From positions 62,001 to 126,000 of the forward strand of contig JAGTXO010000015.1 in assembly GCA_019448385.1 (NCBI GenBank): a stretch of DNA of 64,000 nt, written 5' to 3'. Shown here one piece after another: positions 40,453-53,800 of the stretch; positions within the stretch are counted from its first letter, which is position 1, and every line of letters starts with the position of its first letter. Position numbers and translations under genes: made by a program. The notes below the pieces were generated by a model. That model saw only the letters and a program-made list of their open reading frames with translations. It had not been told where the DNA came from and ran no database searches. This DNA is from Diacronema lutheri. Lineage: Eukaryota > Haptophyta > Pavlovophyceae > Pavlovales > Pavlovaceae.

Positions 40453-42960
40453 TCGCCGCCGCCGCCGTCGCCGCTGCCGTCGTCGTCGTCGTCGCCCTCG
40501 TCGTCGCCCTCGTCGTCGCCGTCGCACTCGTCGTCGCAGTCGTCGCCCTCGCCGTGCACCATGCGCTCCTCACGCTCCCACACCTCGCCGCGCGCCCACC
40601 AGGCGAGCACGAGGGCAAAGCGCTCAGGCGTCGACGTGGTGTCGCGCCCGGCCGCGTGCGCCGCCATGTCGTGCACGTCGTAGAAGATGTTGCGCGCGGC
40701 GTTGTAGTCGCGGTGCACGGGCTTCTTGCCGCCGTTGCACGCCGGGCAGATGACGAGCGCGTGCACCGTGCGCGTGCCGCCCTTTGCCACGGGCAGGCGC
40801 GGGTTCTGCGCGAGCTCCGCGCCGCAGCGCTGCAGCCTGCCGCCCTTGGCGAGCCGCGGCATCGAGCAGTGCATCGACGTGTACGGCTCGGGCACGAAGA
40901 CGGCCGCGACGCCGCGCCGCCGCAGCTCGCGCAGCAGCCCCACCTGGAAGGCGGGCGGCGCGCCCTTGGGCTGCGCGCCCTTGTGGTCGCGCAGCCACTT
41001 GCCCACGCACACGAGCAGCCGGTCGCGCGTCACGCCGTCGACACAGTGCGCCGCGATGAGCGCCTCGGCGACGCGCGCCGCGTTGGACCGCCCGCCGCTG
41101 TCGCGCCGCCAGCGCTCCTTCCGGCGCGCCGGCGCGTCGTACACGTGCTCGGCGGCGCGCTCGCGCACCCGCGCGCTCTCGCGGTGGAAGGCGTGGAACT
41201 CGCCCTCGCCGAGCACCTTGGCGCTGTGCGCCTCGCCAAGCCGCGCCTCGTCCGCCTCCACGCTGAACTCCTCGCCGCGCCCGTCCTTGCGCACGCGCCG
41301 CCGCGCCGCGTTGGTCTTGGCCGTCTCGCGCGCAAAGCCCGCGGCGCGCGCGCGCGCGCGCTGCGTGAACTGCCGCCAGACGGCCGCCCGCCCGACGTGC
41401 GCAGAGTAGGTGGTGATGTTGCCCATGTTCGGGTCGGCCGCGACGACGACCGCCGCCTCGACGTCGATCGCCCGCCGCAGCTCGGAGCCGAGCGCGACGG
41501 CGATGCGCCCGTCCGGCCGGCGCCAGCGGTGCAGGACGCCCGAGCCGCCGGCCGGCGCCTGCGCCTTCGGCACGAGGACGGTCCCGACGGCGTGCACGGC
41601 GACGCCATCTGTCACCACCGACTTGACGGGCTGCCGGCCCGGGAGCGGCACGCGCGGCAGCGGCGCGAGGCCAACCCACGAGCGCCGCGCGTGCCACGGC
41701 AGATCGGCCGGCGGCCGCTCGCGCCCGGTGTAGTCGAAGACGCGGTTGGAGATGTCGAAGCGCGTCGCAAAGACCGCGTACCTGACACGCACGTCCGGCA
41801 TCGGCGGGGTGTTGCCGTTTGTGCCTGTCCACTTGATCGGCTCGCCATCGTGGTCGCGCAGGTCCAGCGCCTTGAGCCGCGCGCGCAGCTCCTTGCGCTC
41901 GTCATCCGAAAGCGTCACCCAGATGGCGCTCGCGGTGAGGCGCACGTGCACGATGCGCGGCACCTGCGCGCAGCGCGCGGCGCGCGAGCGCGCGGGCGCG
42001 TGACCAACCTGGCCGCGGGGCGGCGCGCACGGCGGCGGCGCGCGCGCGCTTGGGCCCTCGGCGGCGGCAGCGGCAGCCACGCCTCGCGCGCACATTGTGC
42101 GTGCGCAGCGGCGCCACATTGTACCGCGGCGGCCGTCCGGTCAGCTGCGTGTGGATGTGCGCGAGCCGGCAGAGCAGCGCCTGCCCCTCGGCCACGTGCT
42201 GCAGGGTGCGGATCTGCACGAGGAAGTAGCGCGTCGTGTGCCGGTCGTAGTTCCACCTATCCGTGGGCGTGCACTTGTAGTCGATCTTGTGGAGGACCAT
42301 GTCGGGCAGGTGGCGGTCGAGTGCGGCGGGGCAGCCGACGCGCGCGCCCGCCACGTCGCCGCGCAGCAGCCGCTCGCACAGCTCGCGCACGCGCGCGTTT
42401 CGCTGCATCTCGGGCAGCGCGACGAGCGCCTCGTCGCGCTCGACTGCCGCGCGGACGACGTCGCGGAGCAGCCCGTTCACGACGCGCGATGGGTGCATCA
42501 GGCACGCGGTGGACACCTGCGTCGCCTCCTCATTGAGGATCTCCGTGAGGCCCACCGCGCAGACGGGCTGGACGCCCTCGGCCATCTCGCCGACGGCGCG
42601 CGCCGTCGCCGCCTTGGTCTGCGCGGCGGCTTGCTCGGCGGGCTTGCCTCGCGGCGCTGCACCGTACGTGCTCTCGTCCTTGTGCCAGCCGATGGCCGAG
42701 AAGATCGCACGGACGGTTCCCTTGTCCATCGTGGTCGACGTGTGCACGCTGGTCGACGGGCCGCCCGACGCCGCGCCGGCGGCCTGCGCGCTCGCCACCG
42801 CAGCCTCGTCGCGCACCACCTTGTTGATGACGCGGTACGCCTGTGTCGTGAGCCTGTGCACGGCCGCCGCGATGCGCCGCAGCTCCTTCCGCGCACCGGG
42901 CTGCGCCGTCACCGCCTGCGGCCCCGCGTTGAGCGTCGAGCGCTTGACGACGAAGCCCGG
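40233..42960 (-). other. Fanzor (eukaryotic TnpB-like) RNA-guided nuclease module
   Basis: C-terminal part of the giant protein. The N-terminal helical region includes ELRRIAAAVHRLTTQAYRV and DMVLHKIDYKCTPTDRWNYD; a 130-bp intron (42093-41964) precedes VPRIVHVRLTASAIWVTLSD. RuvC-I is EAAVVVAADPNMGNITTYS (Asp codon 41433-41435), RuvC-II VFVPEPYTSMHCSMP (Glu 40887-40889), RuvC-III PVHRDYNAARNIFY (Asp 40707-40709). Zinc-ribbon cysteines are MHC, QRC and CPAC. The family uses a guide RNA to cut DNA. All three acidic residues are present, so catalysis is plausible. A ~120-residue Asp/Glu/Gly tail is unusual. Confidence 0.85.
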
Positions 42961-45900
42961 GAGCACGCTGCCGCGCGTGCGCGCCGTCGCGCCGCCGGCG
43001 GCGCGCGCGCTCGGCGCAGCGGGCTCGTCCACGCGCGCGCGCTCGACGCCGCGCGCGCGTGGAACGCTCGGCGCGCGCGCGCCCGCGGCGTCGCGCGCGC
43101 TCGCGGCGGCACCCGCCGCGGCGCGCTTGCCCGCGGCGCCCGACACGCCGTGCGCGCGAAGCGGCGCCGACGCCAATGCCGACGCCGCGCCCGCGCCGCC
43201 GCTGCCGCTGCCCGATCCGCCCGCGCGCCGCTTCTGCTCGTCGCGCGTCTTGCGGAACTGGGCGACGAGGTCGCTGCTCACGTTGGCCTCAGGCTCCCAC
43301 GTGTCGGCGCTCTCGTCGTAGCCCCGCCACCTGATCCGGAACTCGAACGTCACCTTCTTGCCCGCCTTGCGGCGCTCGTCGACGACCGCCTCGACCTCGT
43401 ACGTGCGCGCCTCCTCGTCGACGCTCGCTCCCGCCGCGCTCGCGCCCGTGTCCGGCCACCCAGCGACCGTGCCGCCCAGCCTCTCGGCGGCCGCGCGCAG
43501 CTGCCGCTCGCGCTGGGCGGCCGCGGCGCCTCGCGCGACCAGCGCGGGCAGCATGCCCGCGCCGCCCGCGAGGCCGTGCGCGCCGACGCTGGCGGTCATC
43601 AGCGCGTCGAGGCACGCGAACGTTGCGAGCGCACGCGCGCCATCGTCGCCGCCGCGCGGCTGCGAGCGCACGACGGGCGATGGCCGCGGCTCCCCCTCGG
43701 CCGCGAGCAGCGGCCAGATCGCATTGGCCAGCGCGACGGCATGCGCGCCGACCGCGACGGCCACGTCCGCGTCGAGCGGCGCAAAGTCGTAGCGCACGAG
43801 CGCGGCCGGGCGCGAGTCGTCCGTCGGCCGGTCGGCGACGAGCAGCCCGACCGGGCGCGGCGGCTCGCCGGACGGCGCGGCGACGGGCACGCAGAGGAGC
43901 ACGACGAGCAGGCGCGGCGTGCCGCCGAGCAGCGCGCGCGCGGCATCCGCCCCGTCGGCTCCGCCGCGCGCGGCCGCGGCGAGCAGCTCGGCCGCGCGCG
44001 TCGGGCCCAGCGCCGTGCGCGCGTCCTTGCGCGCGCGTGCGCGCGCCGTGTACGCGGCGCAGGCGTCGTCGAGCACCGCCGCGCTGGGCGCGGTGCCAGT
44101 CGTCGCCCACGCGCGCAGCGCGTCGCGCACCCGCGCGACGATCGCCTGGTCGACCGCCGCCTCGCCGGCAGCGTGCGCCGGCGCGCACGCCGGCGGTGCG
44201 GCGGCAGGCGCGAGCGCGGGCGCGCCGTCGGCGCCGTCAACGCCGACGGCGCCGTCGGCGCGCCGCCACGCGAGCTTCGCCTCGATCTGCTGCCGGACGG
44301 CGTGGCAGTGATGGTCGATGCCGCGCGCGTCGTCGAGCGCGGCCAGCGCGTCCTCAGCGGCGGGACGGCCGCTCGCGTCCGCGACGGCCTGCAGGCAGAG
44401 CAGCGCGGCCGCACGCGCGTTGCACGCGCTCTGCGGCTCGGGCGCGAGCGCGAGCTCGAGCTCGAGCGGCGACGCGCCTCGCGCCGCGGCGATCGCGTCC
44501 ATCAGCACGTCCAACCGCTGCACCAGCGCCCTGTGCGCGTCGCGCGGCGCGCCCGTCGACGGCGCGCGCGAGCGCGTCGCCACGAGCCCGAGCGCGCGCG
44601 CCGGCGCGCCCGCCGGCGTGTGCAGCACGAGCAGCGCCGCGCCCGCCAAGCTCGCGTTGCGCGTGACGAGCGCGAAGATGCGCGTCGCCTCGTGCGCGCC
44701 CACCGACGCCCAGATCGCAGCGCGATCGGCGTCCGTCTGCGCGTCGCACAGGTCGCGCACGTCGTCCGGCGCGAGCAGCGCGCCGCCGCCGGCGGAGCGC
44801 GCGACGATCGCCCGCGCCTCCGCCACGAAGACGGCCTGCGGCAGGTCGGCGTGGCGCGCGTCGACGATGGCGCGCGTCGCGTGCACGCCGAGCTCCACGC
44901 CGCGGTAGAAGGCGCGCGCGTTGGCCGCGCGCGCGTGCGCCGGCCGTCCGTCCGCGTTGCGCCTCGCGCGCGCCTGCTTGCTCGTGCGCGCGAGGCCGTC
45001 GCGTGGCGGTGGCGGCAGCGTGGCGAGGAAGCGCGCGGCGGGCGGCGGCGCGCGCACGCCGCGCTGCCGCCGTGCGATGGCCGCGAGCCGCCGGCCCGCC
45101 GCGCTGCCGCCCGCGCCGACGTGCTGCCAGCGGTTGAGCGCCGCCGGTGGCGGCGGCGGCGGCGGCGCGGCGGCGGGCGGCGGCGCGACGGCGGGCGGCG
45201 GCGCGGCGGCGGGCGGCGGCGCGGCGGTGGGCGGCGGCGCGGCGGCGGGCGGCAGCGGCGGCGGCGCGGCGGCGACGGCAGCACCAGTCGGCTTGTCCGC
45301 CCACGCACCCGAGACGCTGTCCCAGGCCTTGCCCGGTGGCGCGCGCCCACGCGGCCGCGGGTGGCGGGCTCGAGCGGCGGGGGGCGGGCGGCCGGCGCGC
45401 CAGTCGAAGACAGGTGCAACCGTGGCGGCAGGCGCCGAGTGCCGCGCGTCGGTCACAGAGCGCGTGGTGCGCGCGGCGACCGTGGCGCGCATGGCGGGCG
45501 GGCGGTGAGCAGCGCCCGCCGGCGCGCCGGCGGGCGCGGCAGCCGGCGCGCCGGCGGGCGCGGCCGCCTCGAGCCCGGCGGAGGCGCCGCGCTTGCGCTT
45601 GCGCGTGCCGCCGCGCGTGCGCCTGCGCGCGCGCCCGCCGCGCGCCCGCTCGGCCTGCGCGTCGCCAGCCGCGTCGCCGGCCGCGTCGCCGCGCCGCACG
45701 TAGACGACCGCGAACGCCTCCTCGCCGGTCCCGTCGACGCCGCCGCGCGCGCGACGCAGGACCGACCGCCACTGCAGCCGCCGCGCGCGGCCGGGCTCGC
45801 ACGCAAACCAGCGCCCACCGCGCCTGACGACGGCCACAAAGTCGTCGTCGCGCCGCCCGCGCCGGCGCGTGCGCAGCAGCACGCACTGCACGTCGAGCCA

Positions 45901-48900
45901 GCCCTCGTGCCAGTCGGCCGTGCTGGGGGCGACGCGAATCGACTGCGGGAGCTCGACGCCAAAGCCGGCGAGCCGCACGATGTGCGCGACGATGACGCTC
46001 GAAATGGCGGGGGCGCTCGACGGGTCGCCCGCTGCAGCGAGCACCGCCCCGCCCCAGTGCTCACGCGTGACGCAATCCGCGTCCTCGACGTGCACGTGCG
46101 CCACGCTCGCGCCGAGCTGGTGCAGCAACGCGCAGATGTCGGCGTCGACCGTCCTCTCCTCCTCGGCCGCCTCGGCCGTGCCGCGGGCGGCGGCGTCGCC
46201 CGCCGGCTGCCCGAGGTACGCGATCGCCCGCTTGACGGCCGCGCCCTCCGCACGCGCTGCGCTGTCGATCGCCGCATTGCCGACGGGCGCGCGCAGCGCC
46301 GCGATCGCGTCTTGCAACGCCGTCGCGTCGCCCGTCGCCGCCGCCGCCGTCACCGCCGCCGCGCTCGCGGTGCCGTGCGCGACGGCGTGCAGCGCGGCGG
46401 CGCGCGCGGCGGGGATGCGCCCGTCCAGCGCGAGCACGAGCGGCGGCCCGGCCGGCGTCTGCTGCCGCCGGTGCCGCCGGCTCGCAGCCGGGTGGTCGGC
46501 GCGCGCGCGCTCGAGCCGCGCGCGCCGCTCGACGACGCGCGCCCAGAAGGCCTGCACCCTCGGCTGCGCGAATGCAAGCCAGCCGGCGCCGCGCGTCACG
46601 ACGTGCACGACGATCCGGTCCTCGTGCCTGAGGTACTGCACGTAGAGCGCTTTGCTCACGCCGAGGACGTGCATGCCGAGCTGCAGCTGATCGCGGTGCG
46701 GCTGCGGCGGCCCGTCCTCGTGCGCCGTGGCGCCCGCCTTGGTGAGCGTCTTCACCTCGACGAGGACCTGCTCGTTGTTTTCGGGGAGGATGGCGAGCCC
46801 GTCCGGCGAGAAGGCGAACGGCGCGCTCTTGTCGTGCGGGTCCGCACGCACCATCGGCAGGTTGCACACGACGGTGATGCCGTACGCGGCCGCCAGCTTG
46901 CGCAGCGCGACGGCCTCGCCGAGGATGCCCGCGGTCGTCGCCTTGGTCCGCACCTCGCGCCGCCGCCGGTGCACGTACTCGTCGGTGAGCGTCTCGTGCG
47001 CGACGCCGGCGTTGTCGTTCACGACGTCGCCAACCTTGCTGCCCGTGACCTCCTCCCATCGCTCGTCGTGCCAGCGCGGGCTGCGCTGCGCGGGCGCGCC
47101 CGCGCCGACGGCGTCGAGCACGCGGCGCAGCGCTGTGCCGTCGGGCGCAGCAGGCACGCGCGCGCGGTCCTGGGCCTCGCGAGCGTCGAGGACGCGGCCC
47201 GTAGTGGAATCTTGGGGTAGGTCGAGCTTGCTCGCCTCGCCGTAGCGGCTCTCCAGCTGGCGCGGTGCGTCGGCAGGGCCGCCGTCCGTGCGCGCACCCG
47301 ACGCGCCCGCCAGTGCACGGGGCGCAGCGTCCGAGGCGCCCGCCGCGCCCGCGCCGCCGCCAATCGCGCCGGCGCACGCGCGCGCCGCGACCTGCGGACG
47401 GCCAGCCGCAGGGGCCTCGTCCGCTCGGCCGGCCGCTGCGTCGGCCGTCCGCTTGGCCACCTCGCGCACGTCTCCGAGCGCGAGCGTGGCTGGCGCCGTC
47501 CAGCTCCCGTTGCGTTTGTCCCAAAATTTGAGCAGCCCGCCAAGGAAGGGCGTGCCCGTCGGGCGGTCCTCGGGCACCTCCGCCAGGATCGCGTCGACGC
47601 GCAGCGCGGCCGCCACATCGCAGAACGCGCGCGCGGCGCGCGCCATCCGCTCGGCGCGCGCGCCGCCGTCGTCCGCTGCGCGGCGGATGGCGTGGCTCAC
47701 GTGCGCGACGCGGAGCGAGACGACGGCGTGCGCCGGCGCGTCGGCGCCCGTGCCGAGCGTGTGCCGCCGGATGGCCAGCTGCCCATCGCCCATGCGCGGC
47801 GGCAGCGACGCGCACGCCGCGACGGTCGTCGTGCCGGCCGCGCTGTCGCACAGCCAGCTCGCCTCGCCGCCGCCCGCAAACTCAAAGGTCGCGAAGCCCT
47901 CGCGGCCGAAAAGCGCGACGAAGTGGTCGAGCACCGCCTTGTTGATCGCGCGCGCCGCCGGCCGCGTCGATGCGCCGCGGGCAGCGCCACCCGCCGCGCC
48001 GCGCGCATCGCTGCACGTCGCTGGGCAGGTGCAGCCGGACGCGCGCACGCCGTCCGACCGCGTCCGCGGCAGCTCGAGCTCGCGCACCTTGGGGCAGAAC
48101 CAGAGCGGGTTGGACGCCTCGAGGCACAGCACGACGAGCCGCCCGTCCGTGCCGGCCAGCGCGCGCGCGTCGCGCAGCAGCTCGACGGCGAGCTCGGACG
48201 TCGCCGCGTGCACCGCCGGCTCGCCCGTCGCGCGGTCGGGCGGGAAGAGGCCGCCGCCGACGAGCGGGCTGGGGCAGCGGCCGAGCATCACGAGAAGCGG
48301 CGGCGGCGGCGTCTGCGGCGCCTGCTGCCCGACCGCAGCCGCCGTCAGCCCGGCCAGGTCGGAGCTCGTGCGGAGGGCCTTGAGCGCGACGCGCGAGCCG
48401 GTGCCCGCCTGCTCGGAAAACGTGGCGAGCATGGCGCACGTGCTCGCCCTCGCGCCGCACTGCCAGCTGACGCGCGCGAGGAGGCCTTCCAGCGTGTCGT
48501 TTTCGCGCGGCCGCGTGACCGCGTCGAGCGCCGCCGGGCCGAGCTGGAGGCTGCCGGGCGTGACGCACAGCACCGCCTCGTGGTAGGCGCGCAGCAGCTC
48601 CCTCGGCAGCTGCTCGGCGGGCGTCGCCGCCTGCCCGCCCACCCACCGTGCACCGTGGCCGCCGTCGCCCGCGCCCGCGAGCCGGACCGCCGGCCCGCCC
48701 GTGATCGCCGAGGTCGGTGGCGTGCCGAGCGCGTCGACGAGCGCGCGCACGGGCGCGACACGCCTGCGCGCAGCGTCCGCGCCGACGGCGAGCGCGGCGA
48801 TCTGAGCGCCCTCCCATGCGCGCTCCCTCGCGTCGTCCCGCGCGGCCGCCGGCGCGGCGCCCGGCCGCGCGCCGGGCGGCACCGCGCACGCCGCCGCGAC

Positions 48901-50787
48901 GACCTCCGCGCGCGCGCCGGCGGCGTCGGGCGCGTGCAGCTGCGCGAGCGCGCCAAAGAGCGCGGCGGCCGAGCGGTAGCGGCCGTGCGCCGCGACGAGC
49001 GCGTAGAGCACGCGCAGCGCGGCCACGCCCGCCTGGTCGGGCGCGTCGCCAGCGATTTGCTCGACCTCCCACGTGCGCGTGGGCGGCGGGCTGCCGTCGG
49101 CCGGGTCCGGACGCAGCGCCCACGCGCGCTCGACGATCGCGTTGAACACGCCGCGCGCGGCGCCCTCGTCAAACTCGGCGGCGCCCGCCGCGTGCGCGCA
49201 CCACCCGTGCACGCGCGACGTGGGCGCGTCCACGGCGCGCTGCACGACGAGCACCGCCGGCCGGTCGACGCAGCCGAGGCTCACCGCCGCGTGCTTGCCC
49301 TCGAGCAGCGCCGCCGCCGCAGCCTCGACCAAGGCGTCATCAGGCGCGTCGCCGACGACGACGGCACAGCCGTCGCCGTACTCGGCCTGCATCGCGGCGA
49401 CGCACGACGCGACAAAGTCGCCGCCCGCGGCCGCCGCGTGTCGCGCCGCCAGCATCCGGCGCGCGATGGCAAGCCAGACGTACTCGGCCGGCGCGCGCGC
49501 GGCGCGCGCGCGAGGCGCGCCGGCCGCGCCGCGTGCGCCCGCGCGTGCGCCTCCAGCGGCCGCAACGGCCGAGGCGGCTGGAGCGGCGGTGAGCGTGCGC
49601 CGCGCGCGCTTCGCCGGCCGCGTGATGGGCGATGCACCCGCCATCGCACCGCCCGCAGCAGCCGGTGCGGCCGCCACAGCGCCCGCCGCAACGCCACTCG
49701 TCACGACGCCCGTGGCGGGCGGCGCGGCGGCGGACGCGGCCGCCTCGACGGGCGTCGCGCAACTACCGCCAGCGGTCGCGGACGCGCCCGGCGACGCGTC
49801 GGCGAGGAGGTGGCGCAGCACGCCGCGCGCGAGCGCGACTGGCACGGCGAGCGTCAGCGCGCGCAGGCGGTCGGAAGGCGAGGCGTCGCGCTCGGCGTCG
49901 GCGGACGTGGCGGCAGCAGGCGGGGCGGCGGGCGGCACGGCGGCGGGCTGGGCGGCCGCCGGCGCAACCTCGTCGGCCTTGGCCAGCCAGACGAGCCCGG
50001 CGACTGCGAGCACGACGCTGTACGCGCCGACATCGTCACCCGCAACGCGCGCCAGCCGGGCGTGGGCGTCGGCCTCGGACACGGCGACGTGGAAGAGCAC
50101 GTCGTCGCGGGCAGCTTGCTCGGCAAACTGACGCAGCTGCTTGGCCATCGTCACGCCGGCGACGCACGCCTCGCCCGCCTCTGCCTCGACCTGCTCGTCC
50201 TGGCCGATGGCGGACGCGCCGGCCTCGGCGCCAGCGTCGAGTGTCCGGCGGCGCTCGAGGGCGAAGCCACGCACACAGACGCGCCGGAGGCCGCCGAGCG
50301 CGCCCGCCTTCTCGTGCAGCGCGCACGACAGCTCGACCACCGAGTCCACGCGCCTCGCGGCGGCGCCCCCCCGCTCGCCGCGCGTGGCCGCGCGCACGAC
50401 GAACACCGTGAATTGCGCGCGCTTCGCCGCGCGCGCCGACGCGCACGCGTGCTTCAGGAGCCGGCAAAGCGCGGGCCTTTGCGCCGCTGCGCCCCGCGTG
50501 CACAGCAGCAGTTGGCCGCGCTCGTCGCCCAGCTCCTGCTCGACGGCGGCCTCGAGCGCGTCGTCCGTCAAATCGCCGTGCTCCGTCGAGGCGAGCGCGC
50601 GCGCAGCCGCGAGCGCCAGCTCGCCTGCGCCCGCGCGCCGCCGGCGGCGCGCACCGGCGGGCGCGTGCGGCGCCGACGCGTGTGACGACGCCGCCGCGTC
50701 CGCGCGCGCACACGCGGCGCGCAACGCCTCACGCGCCGAGGCGGCCGCGCGCGCCCTGGGCGCGAGCTTCAAGAACGTGCGCGCGGC

Positions 50788-50863
<76 letters not shown>

Positions 50864-53800
50864 TCGCCCGCGTCGCCGGCCGGCGGCGGCGGTGGCGGCG
50901 GTGGCGGCGCGGCCACGGCGGCGGCAGCAGCGGCGGCGGCGGCGGTGGCGGCGGCGGCGGCGCCCAGCGCGGGCGGCGGCGGCGTGGCGGCGGCGGTGGC
51001 GGCGGCGGTGACGCCAGCGGCGGCCTTGGCGCCGCGCGTCTGCGGCGGCGTTTCGGCGCGATCGGGGCTGCCCCCGCCACGCACCGCGCTCGTGACCGCG
51101 CAGACGCCGCCCGGCGCACGATCGCTGGCCGCGCCGGTCAGCGCGACGCGGAGGCGCTCGCCGACAGCGTACATGTCCGCCACGCTGAACGTGCGCGGCG
51201 CGGACGAGCAGCCCGCCGCGGCGAGCGCGTCGTTGAGCGCGCCCACTATCGCGAGGCCGCACGTCGCGCCACGCTGCGCCGCCTCGTTGAGCAGCAGCGC
51301 GCGGCGCACGCGCGAAATGTCGAGACCCGCCGCGTGCAGCGTGGCAGTTATCGCCTTGGCGAGCATGAGCGCCTGCCTGCAGGGCGACGCGAGCGTGTCG
51401 ACGAGCACCGCGTCGTAGCGATGCTCGCCCGCGCGCGCGACGCGCACAAGGCGCAACGCGGTGAAATGGCCGGAGGCGAGCTGCGCGCCGTCGTCACCGC
51501 CCGCGCCGCCGCGCTCGTCCGACGGGCTCCACACGCCGATGACAGCCTGCGTTGTCGCCTCGCTGCGCAGGCGGTGCAGCAGCGCGGCGCGCTCGGCGTC
51601 GTCCTGAAACACCGCGGGTTGCGCGGCGAGCGGCACGTGGCAGACATGCCCGCCGCCGGCCTGCCCGTGCACGCGCAGCACGACCTCGCAGCACGCGTCG
51701 ACGGTTGAGGCGAGCATGTCGCCGCTGGCGATGCGCTCCACCTCTGCCTGCGGGAGGCCGGCGCTCGCGGCGGCGGCGGCCAGCCGGCGCGCAGCCGCGT
51801 CGCCCGCCCACGCAAGCAGCGCCGAGTTGGCGGGTTGGAGGGGAAGCTCAAGGGCGGCTGGTTCGGTGGCGGTAGCCTCGTTGGCAACGGGCACGTTGGC
51901 GGTGCGCGCGTTGGCGGCGGGCGCGGCGGCGATGGCTGGTGGGGCGGAAGACGCGCCCGCGGCGGCGGGCGCGGACGCGGCAGCGGCAGCGGCTAGTGGG
52001 GCGGGGAAAACGCCGTCGGTGGCAGGCGCGGAGGCGAATGCAGGAGCAACTAGTGGGGCGGGAAAATCGGCGGCAGGCGCGAAGGCGGATGCAGCAGCGG
52101 CTAGTGCGGCGGGGAAAACACCGTCGGCGGCAGGCGCGAAGGCGGATGCAGGAGCGCCCAGCGGGGCGCAGAAAACACCGTCGGCGGCAGGCGCGAAGGC
52201 GACAGCAGCAGCGGCCAGTGGAGCGGAGGCGCAGGGCCACGCGCGCGCCAGCCGTGCAAGCCCAAGCCGCGCGCGAGCGACGCACGCGCCGATGGCCGAG
52301 GCGGCGGCGCAGGCCACGACGTGGCCTGGCACCGGTGTGGCCAGCCGCTCGCGGGTGTGCACGTCGAGCCGCGCCCCACGCCAAGAGCGGCGGCGCGCTG
52401 AACGGAGGCGCGCGACCCCGATCGATCCGCCCGCGCACGCGCGCGCCGGCTCAGTGTGGCCAACGCGCGCCGCTATGCAAGGCGCGCGCGCGATAACGGC
52501 GGCTGTCGGCCGTGGCGTGCGCGTGGCGGCGCCGCGGCGACGGGCGCGGCACACGAGCCGCTCGGGCGCGCCGCCGCCGCGCGGCACGATGTCGAGCAGC
52601 ACGGTCACGCCGCGCGCGCGCGCGACCGCCGTGCACGCGAGCCGCACGGGCAGCGGCGGCCCGTCCGGGCGCGCGAGCGCCGCCACCTCGGCGTCGGTGA
52701 GGCTGTGCAGCTCGCGGCGCGCGCGCGCGAACGCGGCGATGTCCGCGCGCAGCTCCGCGTCCGTGCCGAGCGCGGCACGCGCGTGCACGGGGAGCGACGC
52801 GCGCAGCGCGTGGAGCACGCCGCCGCGCGCGCCGCGCGGCGCCGGCGCGCGCTCGCGCTCAGCGCGCGCGGCGCGCGTGAGCTCGCGCACCGCGCGCGCG
52901 AGATTGCGCCGCGCGGCCGCGACGGGAGGGCTAGGTGCGCGCGCGCGCCGGTTGTAGCGCGGCCGCGCCGAGTCGAGGGGCGGCGGACGCGGTGCGTACG
53001 CCGCGGCGCGGCCCGCGCGCCAAAAGGCCGGCGGCGGGCGCAGCTCCGTCGCGTCGACCGCGGCCGCGAGCGCGCCGAGCGCGGCGTCGCTGTCGCCCGC
53101 CGCGTCGGCCGCGTCGACGAGCACGAAGAGCGCGCCGAGCGCGCGCGACGCGGCCGCCTGCGCGGCGGTGGGGCGGGCGCAGGCAGCGACGCATGCGGCC
53201 GCCATGCCGCGCGCCGCGGCGAACGCCGGTGACGTGACGGCCGCGCCGATGGCAACGGCGGCGGCGGCGACGGTGGAGGCGGCAGCGCCGGCGATGGAGG
53301 TGGCAGCGGCGGCGGCGCTTGCCATCGCGCGGCGCGCGAGACGCGAGGCGCCACCGACCGCCGCCGCCGCAGCGCGCGCTGCGCGCGCGCCGGTGGCGCG
53401 CATCGTCGCCGCGCCAGGCGCCGCCGCGCCGACGCCGCCGGCGCCCGCGCCGTCGCCGCTCTCGGCCGTGCAGGGCTCCGATGGCGAACCCGGCGTGCGC
53501 TGGCGCGTGATGCGCGCGCCGAGGCGCGCGCTCCGCGCCGCGCGGCCGGCGACGTCGAGGAAGCGCCGTGCGCGCGCCGCGCGCAGGCCACGCGCGCGCG
53601 GCGGCGCACCGACAGGCGCCGAGCGCCGCGGCGCGCACGCCGGCGCGTCGCTGTCGGGTTGCGCAGCGCGCGCGCGGGAACTCGGCGCGGCGTGTGCGGG
53701 CGGCGGGCGCGCGCCCGCGCGGCGCAGAGGCGCGAGGCGCCGGCCGCAGACGAGGCGTGTGCGCAACCAGGACGGCGAGGGCCGCAGGGCGCCGTCGACG

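Noticed and set aside
40092-42536. 814-codon plus-strand open frame
   Set aside because: Antisense of the Fanzor exon; Val/Ala/Arg composition only.
42097-47220. 1,707-codon plus-strand open frame opposite the giant gene
   Set aside because: Arg/Ala-dominated translation with no domain; it is the antisense of frames that carry the YqaJ, chromodomain and Fanzor motifs.
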